This document shows positions 1 to 12,100 of a stretch of DNA of 45,945 nt, in pieces. Each line of letters begins with the position of its first letter. The stretch's first letter is position 1. The notes beneath the pieces are model-generated. The model made no database searches and was not told the origin of the DNA. It saw only the letters and a program-made list of their open reading frames with translations. Position numbers and translations under genes: made by a program. Source of the stretch: Phoronis australis (taxonomy: Eukaryota > Phoronida > Phoronidae); the NCBI GenBank assembly GCA_002633005.1, contig NMRA01000561.1:72570-118514 (forward strand), read 5' to 3'.

Positions 1-32
<32 letters not shown>

Positions 33-34
33 TT
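1..34. repeat. GT microsatellite at window edge
   Basis: An uninterrupted (GT)n run of about 30 bp starts at base 1, followed by a GTGTG-rich tail to about 60. The true length is unknown because the window cuts it. Confidence 0.95.
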
Positions 35-189
35 GTGTGTGCACGCGGGCGTGTGTGTGGGTGAGTGAAAACAGTGCTCCCTTTACTTTGTTTACTGTCT
101 AAATGTTACCTTCTGCATAACTGGTATACATGTGTTGTTGAACATGATAAACTACTTAAAAATCACATTAATACACTTTTCAAATTTGA

Positions 190-2560
190 TGAAGATCCTG
201 CAGAGGGTTTGGGAGAAAGAGACACAGACACAGACACAGACACAAAAAAACTGCCACTTAGAGGTGCCACATCAATCCAAAATGACGGATAATCATCATC
301 AACCTTTCTCTTCACAATGGAAACATAAACGCCAATTTTCAAAATCATCTTTAAGAGATTTGGTTGATAGAGGGGCAAACAGCAAAAACAGACGAGAAAA
401 CTGTAAACTGCAACTACATTGAGCAAAATACGTCGAATTCATGTGAAAATGGAAAAACATGTCATCGTTTCTTCAATAGAGAGTTATTACCAAATTTCAT
501 AAAAATCCACAAAACTGTCACTAAGAGGCGCCACAGTAGTCGAAGTCATTGGAAAATCATCGTCAGCTGTTGGAGCAGGAACACATATGCCAATTTTTAC
601 AATCATCCTCAGAGTGGTTTGGTTGATTGAGGGGCGAACACCAAAAACAGATTAAAAAGTTCGTAACAAAGGCCACTAGGTGGCGCAAAATACCTCAAAT
701 CCATCCGAAAATGGGAAAGTCATGTCATCTCACTGATAGATAAGTATTTGACAAATTTTATGAAAATCCGTTGACAATCTTTGAAGATACAGAGGTGAAC
801 AGAAAAAATACAAGAGCAACGCGGAGCGTTGAAATGCACCCACGAATGCATTGCAACTGGTGTGCTTTTAGGGTAAATTATTTGTATCATAAAAATAGCC
901 TCTAGATGGCGCAAAAACATACAATCCATCCAAAAACAGGAACATGCCATATTTCATAAAAATCTGTCAAGGAACTTCAGAGAAACAAAGGAAAACAGAA
1001 TAAAATGAAATTGCCACTAGTGGGCACAGTGTCCGCTGGATCCGCCTGAAAGTCGTCATTGTCTGTTGTTATCTTCATATAAATACACTTACTAAATTTA
1101 ATAAAGATCCTGAAGCGGGTTTAGGAGATACAACTATGGGCGCAAAACAAAACTACCACTAAGAGGCGCCACAGTAGTCAGTCACCATCATCAAAGGTCG
1201 TCTTCACACTGAGAACACATATGCCAATTTTCAAATGATTTGGCTGATACAGGGGTGGACGCCAAAAACAAGATTTGAAAACAGCAAAAATGGCCACTAG
1301 GTGGTGCAAAATACCTCGATTCCATCCAAAAACAGGAAGACAGCATCATCACACCAATAGATGTCTATATTTAAAATTTTATGAAAATCTGTTGAGGACC
1401 TTTTAAGATACAGCGTTAAACGTAAAAAACTATAACTGCCACTAGGGAAACAGCAGTAGTCAGATCTGTCTGAAAGTCGTCGTCGTCCGTAGTCAACATC
1501 ATATCAACACACTTGCTTAATTAAGTAAAGATCCTGTAAACAGTTTAGGACACATCCATTAGTGCAAAAAAAACGCCACTAGGAGGCGCCCTAGTAGTCG
1601 AAGTCGTCAGAAAATCATCGTCGGCCGTCAACTTCATAGTAAAAACATACATGCCTATTGTCACAATTATCCTGAAAATGGTTTGGTTGATAAATTAGTG
1701 GATGCCAAAAAACTCGAAAACAGTAAAAATGGCCACTAAGTGGCACAAACTAGGTCGAATTCATCTGATAACGGAGATAAAGTGACAACTCATAAATAGA
1801 TGCCTATATGCCAAATTTTATGAAAATACAATGAGGAACTTTGAAGAAACAGAGGTAAACGTAAAAAATAAAATTGCCACTAGGTGGCACAACAGTTGTC
1901 AGATCTGTCCAAAGTTGTCGTCGTCTGTTGTTAACATCATATAAATATACTTGCTGAATTTTGTAAAAATCCTGTGAACGGTTTAGGAGATACAGCCATA
2001 GGCGCAAAAAAAAAAACAAAACTGCTACTAGGAGGCGTCACAGTAGTCGAAATCGTCGGAAAATCATCGTCAATCATCCTCTTCATAGTAAGAACATACA
2101 TGCCAATTTTCACAGTCATCCTTTGAGCGGTTTGGTTGATAGAGGGGTGGGCGCAAAAAAAAGACTCAAAACCAGTAAAAACGGCCAATAGGTGGTGCAA
2201 ACTATGTCGAATCTATCCGAAAATGAGAAGATAGCGTCATCTCACTAATAAGTGCCTACATGCCAAATTTCATTAAAATCAGCTAAAAACTTTTGAAGAT
2301 ACAAAGGTCAGCGTAAAAAAAATAAATTGCCATTAGGGGGCACACTGGTAGTCAGATCCGTCCAAACGTTCGCTCATGAAGTCCCATTCATGAATGGAAC
2401 ATATGTCCCAAATTTCATGAACGTATGTCAAAGGATTTTGGAGATAGAGCAGCAAATGCCGGACGGACGAAGATGACGGCAAAATGCGTCCACATGTAAA
2501 TATGTTGGCGCATAAAAATTGCTACTAGGGGGCACACTGGCACTTGGAGCTGTCCGAAAG
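190..2560. repeat. Degenerate tandem array, ~145-bp subunits, CTCF-like motif in each
   Basis: A phrase of the type AAGATCCTG..GGTTTAGGAGATACAG recurs at about 190, 1103, 1525 and 1965 (period about 440 bp). Each period holds about three related subunits (AAATTT.ATGAAAATC, then GCGCAAAA or GTAAAAA, then CCACTAGGNGGCGC). The last motif is at 254, 518, 673, 899, 1014, 1156, 1294, 1439, 1576, 1733, 1877, 2025, 2185, 2330 and 2522. The array lies in the final intron of VPS50. It probably derives from an amplified transposable element. There are no coding regions here. Confidence 0.85.
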
Positions 2561-3019
2561 TTCACTCGTACCGTCTTATCCAGGAAAAAAACATGAGCAA
2601 AACTTCATGAACATATATCAAAGGGTTTTAGAGACATAGCAGCGGATGTTGCATGCCAGAGGGACAGACAAGGATGACGGCATAATACGCCCACATATAA
2701 ATATTTATGGGCGCATAAAAATGCTAAATCTATGAAATGCATACAGGGGAAAAGCAACCAGAACAAATGTGGACTTAGATGAATTATTTAGATGCACTTA
2801 TGTAATCACAGTCTATATGTGCCATCAGTTTGTCAACTTTAAAGAAATCATTTTCCCACTAGTAACCAGGTGAACAGCATGCAATGTAGTCATTATCTCC
2901 ACTTCTCATGTTACTCTCAAATAACGCAGTTTCAATATCAACAGAACAAGTAACTTGCCACAAAGCATGGTAGGTAGGTACATATTACCCTTCATATTTC
3001 CACCCAATCGTCCTCTCAC
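2561..3019. other. Intronic sequence, no feature
   Basis: From 2561 to about 2715 this is the decayed tail of the tandem array. The rest is unique AT-rich intron 21 sequence. I searched it on the minus strand for the expected C-terminal exon of VPS50 and found none. Confidence 0.6.
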
Positions 3020-3110
3020 CTTTTTCTCTTTAATCCACACTTCCAACTGAGCCTCGGGCAGGTAATAAGCCTTAATGTAACCTTCAACCAGCTCCCGGCC
3101 AGGGATGGGC
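3020..3110 (-). CDS. VPS50: VPS50 exon 21 (last exon in window)
   Basis: Residues 876-906, [20 protein letters not shown] then [10 protein letters not shown], matching [20 protein letters not shown] of vertebrates. The acceptor is TATTGACAG and the donor AAAAAG|GTGAGA. The strong donor and the absence of a KQLTNLVNVCLGSHINKK-like sequence further left imply that the final coding exon is outside the window. Confidence 0.93.
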
Positions 3111-6100
3111 CTGTCAATACACAAAATGACAGATTGCCATATGTTGGAATGTCTTGAACGCTAGCCAATTTACGACCAACTCATGCTGGCCAATTAATGA
3201 CCAGGTCACATGTAATGAAGGGAATGTCAAAGGCCTCTTTGTTTAGGGAACCGTTGGTCAGAAGGAATGCTTAAAACGACCCTTGACTCAAATCACAGAG
3301 CAGTTCAGCAGCAAACAAGAGAATGTACTGTGCAACTCCACGCCTTGATATAATGATAACGCTTGATGTTTAATCTTAGTGTGATCAAAGTTATCAACAG
3401 ATGTCGCTGTTAGCAATAACACGAGTTGTGTTCAACATTTGTAAATACTTTATTCACATATTCACCATTCTAATACTACAAACTGTTCATTTCAGTTATT
3501 ACCTGTACCTTCGCACATAAAAAATACGCATATTCAAAAACACTTCAGTTTAAAATCACAAAGCTACCTTGCAATAACCTGCTGCCATCAGTAGGTAATA
3601 ACTACCCAAGCCAGTGAGAAAGCTCCTTTAACTTGGCAGTTTATACTGACTTACGTCCAGTGGAGGATTCGACTCTGTGTGAAAAGGGCTCAAGAAACAG
3701 AATAAATTTTGTCAGCTACAGCTGAAGACTCGACTCACTGCATGTACAGCCCCTACCTGAGAGTTGTCAACTTCTCCAGTTTCATGAGGAACTGTTGAAA
3801 GTCTAGCTGCATCAGTGCCCTGCCCTCGTTGGTACACTTTCTGGCACTGGCATAGCCATCAACAAACGTTTTGGATGCCAGTCGCACGCAGTGCTCCCAT
3901 AATACATCTGTGGCTGACGCAGGTATGGGCACCCGTTTAGACACGTCAGATAATCTGGTGTTAAAGATCTGAAGTTCCTGTAATGACATGGTGCACCATG
4001 AGTAAGACACGTCATGAAGAGCTGAAAGTCGTGTTCATGTTTACGGCAGGACAAATTCTTTAAATGTACCGCAATTAAATGCACTCACAAAACTAAACAA
4101 GAAACTTAAAACAGAAAATGATACAACACATATTCAACATTCACACAATTCTACGCAGATAAAGCTTAAGGAAAGCTAACTGGGAAAATGGGAAGAATAG
4201 TTTTCCATGTTAAAAAATCCTCATATTTTGTACAAATTTACAAACTGACAAAATGATTAAGTGTTTCTAGTGAACCTAAATTAGTACGAATCTACACATC
4301 CAGCAAGTTTAGATGCTGATAATTATTCGTAAGAAATACAAGTAGCATAAAAGAAAAGGAAAAATAACAAAAGTCCAGAAATTGATGGTTTCACTGTAGA
4401 ATTCTACAAATACTTTTGGAAGCAATTATCACCTTTTCGTATTTATATCATTTAAGTATAGTTTTGAAATGAATGCTCTCCCATCTTCACAACTCCGGGG
4501 GCAATTACGGGGGGCAATTAAAGTTCTGCCAAAACCTGGTAAGCCCAAGGAATTTAAAAAAAAAATTGGTGATCCATTTCTTTATTACTATAAACTATAA
4601 AATTTTGTCATCCTGCTTAGCACAAAGATTGAAAGAGTTTCTTAAAAAATTGATTCACCCAGATCAGACAGGTTTTTTATCTGGTCAATTTAATGGTGAA
4701 AACAGCAGAATTCTTTATAGCATTTTGCATTTTACAGACTCAAGTAAACTTCCCGGATTTGTAACAATAGTGGATTTTGAAAAAGCATTTGATTCATTGT
4801 ACTGGAGTTTCGTGTTTAACGTTCTTAAGATGTTTGGGTTTGGAGAGACGTTTTTGTGAAAGGATAAAAATGTTAATTGAAAACTCACAACTTTCCGTCA
4901 TGCAAAATGGCTTTGCTTAACTTTTTCAAAATTCAATGAGGGTGCAAACAAGAGGACCCAATCTCGACTTACTTGTTTGTACTTTGCGTCAAAATTTTAG
5001 GCTACATATTTAGAAATAATAATTAAGTAAAGGGAATTAATTATGGACCTTGACAAGTAAAAATTCTACAGTATGCTGATGACACAAGAATTGCAACAGA
5101 TGATTATGACAAATCTCTCAAAAAGGCACTGGATCTTCTGGTCAAGAACAATTTGCTAAGTATTCACAAAGGTCTTACACTTAATATTAAAATAAAACAT
5201 TGCACATGGATTGGAACCAGAAAGTATGATAACTGATTTCACAAAAACTTTAAAATGATCAAAATAAGAATTTTCAACTTTGGGGAAAATTTAGCGCAAA
5301 TCTAGACGGAATGATTGGCTAGAACTTTAATGCACAACGTATTGATATTCAGAATATCTTACGCTGTTGAACCAGAAAATACCTCAGTGTTCTGGAAAAA
5401 ATTGTGTGATGAAATCTTTACTATTGCCAAATTTTATACGTCTTTTCTGAAATCTCCCATCATCAAAGGATGATATTACGAAACAACTGCAAATGTTTTC
5501 AGAGTTATAAAAATTGTGGTCTCAACATGGTTCATTTAGTTTCTTTTACAAAGTTTTTCAAGTAACATGGTTAACAAAGATGATACATGGACAAAATAAT
5601 TTGGCCTGGATATTTTGCGAAATTCAAGTCAAATTGACATTGAAAAGAAGTTCCATGGACATAACACAAAGGTTCAAATTGGAGGAAAACCAATATTTTA
5701 CCATACTTGGAATGAAAAGGGTGTGAGATTCTTAGGAGATTCTTAGGTGATTATTTGATGAAAACGGAAATTTCTTGTCAAACAACAATTTTAGAGACAG
5801 ATTTAGTTTTAAACCCCTTTTTACACTCTATTATGGATTGAAAACTTGCTTTAAATTAACTTTCAAAAGTAAAACATTTTCGAGTGCAAAAGCGTCTCAA
5901 CCAGTTATCCCACAACTTTGGTAAATTTTGGTGAAAAATTCAAAAGGTACTAGGGATATATTTTTTTAGAAACTTTGTTTCAAAAACCAAAAGGAAAATA
6001 CCACGGGAAAATACTTTTGGTTTTGCAAGATCAATGACCGAATGGAAGTTATGTTTCCAAATTCTGTTCGTTGTACTTCAAATGTTTGACTCAGATGGTT

Positions 6101-9100
6101 TCAGATGAGAAATCTACAGATTTTTAGCAACAAATAACTTTTTAATACGTATTGGTATTTCTCCAACTGGCCGACATACCTTTTGTAGGAATGAACCTGA
6201 AAGTTTAGAACCTTTGAACATTTATTTTGGGGTTGCTTTTTGGAAAAGAATAGCTGAATATTATATCAATACAAAAAACATCGATATATCGACAGCTTTT
6301 CAAACTGCTATATTTAGTAAAATTGGAAAAACGAACAAACTGTTGAATCTTATCATTCCTGTCTAAAAAGCAAATATACTGTAGAAAGTTGAAAGTAGAA
6401 CCTCAATCTATAACACTTTTCAAAAAAAGAATTAGAGATTTATTTACATTTGAAAAACATAATTATTGTAAAAATGGATTAGAAGACCCTATTTTTCTAA
6501 AGATGTCTGTTCTCTTTATAAAATTAATGCAGATTAGAAATGTACATTTGGTTTTTTTATTCGTGAAATTGAGTTTATGGTGAAATGTGTGCTTGTGCGT
6601 ACGTATGATGTGCCATTGGAGATTTCTGTCTTATTGCACCGTGTTATTATTGCACCGTGTTATTATTGCACCGTGTTATTATTGCACCGTGTTATTATTG
6701 CACCGTGTTATTATTGCACCATGTTATTATTGCACCGTGTTATTATTGCACCGTGTTATTATTGCACTGTGTTATTATTAGTTACAATGTTAAAAAAAAA
6801 CGTTGTTGTCAATTCAACATAACTGACCCTGAGTAGTGTATCAACATAACTGCTGTGTTCCGACATGATATCTTTGATGTCCCACTTCACTGCTGACATC
6901 TGGTGGAGCAGTTGGTCATCATCAATGACTTGTTCTGTGACCCCTCTGTAAACAGGCTGGCGTACCTCAGTTGCTATGGATACAGTCTGTAGAAAATGAG
7001 ATGTTGACAGCTTGTTTTGGCAAAAGGGGAGAAAATTATGGATGAACAGGTCATAGACTACCAGTTGTGTCAACACATCAAGCACTCCCCTATTCAAATA
7101 CCTCCAAATTCTTAAGGAATTTTTACATCATTTAGAGAACAAAGCAAACTGTAGCATAACTTGCACAAGCCAAGTCAACCTATCGTGTAAAGAGTGGAGG
7201 AAATGTTGCCACTAACAGTCCTTGATCTTCTCCAGTCTCTAAACAAGACATGATAGTCATGAAGATAAATGTATTTGTACTTAATGCTATTCAAATGCCA
7301 ACCAGTACGAATTGTTGCGAGACCAGTAACGATCATTTAGCATTACCAGAAGTGGATGTACCTTGTGAGATATTAAACTCAAGTGAAATCAATAACTATA
7401 TGTTGGTTGAACATCTCAACAGGAAATGACAAAACAGGAGTGCATTCAGTAAGGCTAGGACCTACGCTAGGACCTAGCTAAAATCTAGCCAAAGTCACAT
7501 GTTCTCATTTAAAATACATGGCCATATCTCACGTAATCTCACGAAGTCTTGCTTTTTAGCGAGGTCCTAGCATTACTGAACCGGAGGCAGAGTTGTTACA
7601 GGAAATTACAAAACAGAACTGTTACAGGAAATTCCAAAACAGAACAGCTCGACTACTTTATGGCATTTCTCCATATACTTTCAAAATTATTTGGAAAAAC
7701 AATTTATTATTCTTCACTAATTTCAGTTAAAAAATACCATTGGCATGCCGTTTTAAGGGCTTACGCGGACACTTTTTTTTCAAAGAACCCCTAAACCCTT
7801 TAGAGCCTGACTTTCATCCAATGAGATAAATGTATAGCTCATTGCTTACATCCCACACAAATGTCCCAGGCCGCCTGACCCATTTATGCAGTAAGTGAAA
7901 ACAACAACACTGTATGGACTTCAAAATACAACACCTTTATTAAGCTCAGTAACCCACAACATATATACATTTCCTGAAAGGCTATAAAATTATGCATTCA
8001 GTATCTTTAACGTTACAAAAGTCCAAAATTAGAGGAGAATGTCATAGTTTGAAAACCAATGATTTTTTTAAAATAAAATATTGTGATGAAATTTAAAAGG
8101 TTTGAAGTTCAATAATTTCACTTGAAGGCAATACAATGCAGGGTAATTTACAGAAATCTTATCTCAAATATATATTAATCAAATCCTGAAAGCTTGAACA
8201 TTTTTGCTTCAATGGTTTTCAAAAAAAATAAACAATTGTCATACTCACTATAAATCAGAAACCGGCTATGTACTTCTCACAAATGACACAATGCAAGAAA
8301 AGCATGTTCAACAGCTTAAATCCACTAATATCTCTATTTGCACTCTTGACATGATCACTTAACATTAGTTAAGTCACTTTTTCATTTTTTTCCTCTAAAT
8401 CGGAGCATTAGGGCGAGCCGGATCGTTGAACTGGTAATCTTCCATGTAATGATACCTGTGGAAATATAGAGCCGGACACATGTGCACTTTGCAAACAGTG
8501 CATACATATACAGTGTCCACTGTTTGCAAGTGAGCCCAGCAGGGAGACCGTTTCGATGTAACTTCAGGGCCATGATTTAGATTTCTTTCGGTTGGAGTGC
8601 AGTGTCCCAACTGCCACACCCCTCTCACATACAGGCACAGCATTGCCAACGATAAGCTCCTTTGCGAGTAATAAGGTATATTGTTTCATAGATATTTTCT
8701 TTCCCAGGCACATCTGGTAAAGCTAGTAAAAATTAACATATGTCCACAAGGTACCAAAATATCTTTAAAGGAGAATGCCACCCGATTTAATTAGTCTTTT
8801 TTGCTATCTTAATCGGTCTATATCCACATTGCCTTGCATACGGTCGGCCTCACCTTGCCGAGAGGTGTTGCATTAACCTGTAAGGAAGGTGAGAAACGAC
8901 ACAGCGACATCAGTGGTTCATTTGCAGAGTTAATGCCGCTATGTTGCGGTGCATCATTCCCGCTTGTCCGAACTATGCAGCCGCGAGGTATATCATTTTT
9001 TCGACTTCCTCGAGAGTTCGAAATGCTTAGGAAGTGGCTCGCGGTAGTGAAGAATGAAAAGTACGCTGTTAAAAGCAAGTATAAGGATGTGAAACATCTC

Positions 9101-12100
9101 TGTCTGTGGCCTGCAGTTGTTGCGGGACAGTGTCTGATGAATACCGGCTTACCAAATAACTATCCATACGTTCAGTTGTCTGAGCTTGTTCACGGCACCT
9201 GTCTAGTATTTCTTCATCACTGTATTCCTGTTCGAACTGATAGCCTGTAAAACTTACCGATCCACCTGCGAAGTCTTTGTCGGGATGAGCTCTCGTCTAA
9301 GTTGGAATTGCGAGTTGCATGCCACTGACATTTATTACTGAGCGTTCAAAATGAATTATTCTCACCCTCACCAATACTTATATAAAACTGAAACAAAGTC
9401 TGTCTCATTAGATGCAATTTGCAATGCCTTTGGATTGGAGTGTCCGTGAGAGCAAATGATTTGAGAAGCCAGCAATGAATAAATCACCGTGTGTTACCGG
9501 CTTTAGGTGCAATAAAACTAATTGACGGGACACCGAGGCCGCCGTGAGCTCATGCTAATTCAGTGTTTGCTGACAGAACTTGTTGTGAAACAACTCAATT
9601 TCTATCCCACGGCCAGGTGTTAGGGGAATCTTTATTTACATTTACATTATTCAAATAATGATTTTCAATGTACAACTTCTGCCCAGACAGTTCTGCCGTG
9701 GCCCCCTACGAGTAAGTAGATTTGCAGTTTCATGGCCTAATTTACCAACACAATCACGAGCACTTTACTTCTTTGGCTCACTAGTATAGTATTTTCTTGA
9801 CTGGAAGTTTAGTTTCCAACTTTGGCTGGTTTATGTTCGTGATGTCTGATGGGCTCAGCTTCCTAGCCACTCAGGCCGGAATAACGAGTCAGTCCAGCCA
9901 CGACGGGCCTGATCAGGCTCCGAGCCACTGGCCAGGATAACAAGCGTTTTGTGTGTTTAGAACTCAAAAAATCACAAGTCGAAAGAACACAGATCTAGGT
10001 TCTCCTGTCTGTATCTCACAGAAAGATACTTCGAATTTATCTCCGAACAGACCCCAAACTCCTGCTACGGACCTTATTGGCCTGCCGAACTTTGTAGTCT
10101 ACCAAACACCAATAAATCAGTAACAGCGAAATAAACTTGTAAACGTGTATTTTTAAGGGTTTTACATCGAAGTTTGATGATTTATTGGTGTTAAACGATG
10201 AATTCAAGCAATAAGCTGACACCAGTAACCCATGTTGTGAACTACTGAACAGACTGCGTGTGAAACCAATGACGTCATTGGATAATTTCAACACCTCCGT
10301 CTGCCGTCAGGTGTCAGGTAACGCAACCGTACGTGCTGATCTAAATTGATACAAATTAGGTTGTTTTTTTTTGGGTGGCATGCTCCTTTAAGTACCAAAC
10401 AAGTCCCCTCATCAATCGCTTGTGGCCATTGATCGTTTGATCTGAGAGATCAACCCACCCATATAAGAGTTGTACATGCCAATAGCTGCAGAACACGGGA
10501 CATCAATTTTAGCAAACTGACCATTTTGCTTGCTGGGGCGCGAGACGTTTTCAGACTCTTCCTTTACTGAGACAGTAGTAAGTAGAGTGACAAGCTTGTT
10601 GTCCTTCCACGACAACGCGGTCAGACTCTTTACACCGGTACTGTGAGCCGCCCCTTTTCACAGCCTTTACAGCCGCTGATGTCTTTTGCATAATCTAACT
10701 TAGCAATCCTTTTCTGTTTGTTTTAACCGTGCCACATGCCAAGGTGCCTTGGGACAAGAGGTCCTCAAAAAGGGGGATGTTGGTGTAAAAGTTATCCATA
10801 AAAATGGCGTGTCTCTTGTTTAAAAACGGTGATGAAACATTCATAACGTCGTGTGTTGCTACGTTGTCAGAAGCACCGCCAGCTTCTTTCCTTGTGTAAA
10901 CCTTCAGGTTCAGCACATGTCCAGATGCAGATTCAGAAAGCACAAAAACCTTTAATCCCCAATGAATTGGCTTGTTCCGCATGTACCGTTTAAATCCAAA
11001 TATGGATTTACAAGCGATCAAGGATTCATCAATTGGCTGCTCACGTTCAGGGCTGTACACACTGCGCAACTTGCCCACAATGATATCTAAAACAGGTCTC
11101 ATTTTGTGTAACTTATCATATGCAGGGTCTGACCTGTCAGTTATTGCTTAAGAGTTGTCAATAAAATAAATATACCTAAGAATGCTGAGGAATCTGTCAC
11201 ATCACTTTACTGAATCCTGGTGTTCCCGATAACCAATCCAGTGACCAGTAGTCCTTCATATTAATCTTTTTCACAACTCCCATTGTCATAAACAGTCCCA
11301 GCCAGGCTTGAAGATCACAGGTAAGTTCACTCCACTTACTTTTGTGTTTACTGGGATCTTTGGTTCTTTGTTGTGTTGCATATAGATTTGTCTGAGCAGT
11401 GATGAGTCTGAATAGAGCGTCAGAGAAAAACAGCTTGAACAGTTGAACGGGGGAAGCCGATTTCAACGAGTCCTGTCTGCCAAGAGAGTCGAGAGCTTCA
11501 GCAGACAGTCCTGGTGTTCCTCTAAATCGAATATTAACATCATTCCGTATATTCGCGTCACTACTCCACCCAGTTTGTGGCTCATGCACATCTCCCATAA
11601 AATTGTCGTCCACTTCAATTTTCGGTGCGTTGTCAAGGTCCTCCAAATCAAAATCGAGATCGGGTTCATTGTCCGAGTCCGGTCTTCTCAAATGTGACAT
11701 GTGGGGTCATATACCAGCTGAAATGTGACCAGGATCCCAACCACACCTACATTGGAGAAACCAAGAGACCGTTCCTTACCAGATTCAAAGAACATCTGAA
11801 ACTAGACAGACCAACAGCTGTGTGGGAACACATTTTGGCGACTGTGCACACCATCTCTATTGCGTCATACAGGATTCTAGCCAAGGAACAAAATTGGCAT
11901 ACTCGTAAGCTCAAAGAGGCCATAAACATCAACAGTCAGCACCCCCTCCTGAACCGGGACAGAGGACTCCACTTACCCCCTGTGTACTCCAGCATTCTTA
12001 ACGAGCGAAAGGCGGAAAATCCCTCATTCATTGACAACGACCTGGCGGACCAGGCCGAAACGTCTGTTAACAACCAACCACGTCTCTAAGTAAGTGACTT

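Noticed and set aside
190-2560. CRISPR-like repeat array
   Set aside because: The sequence is eukaryotic, the subunits are contiguous and diverged, and there are no unique spacers between identical short repeats.
8834-9250. 138-codon ORF as a host gene
   Set aside because: It lies wholly in the TTAA-flanked element. It contains a frameshifted THAP fragment, and a second damaged copy exists at 28070-28338.
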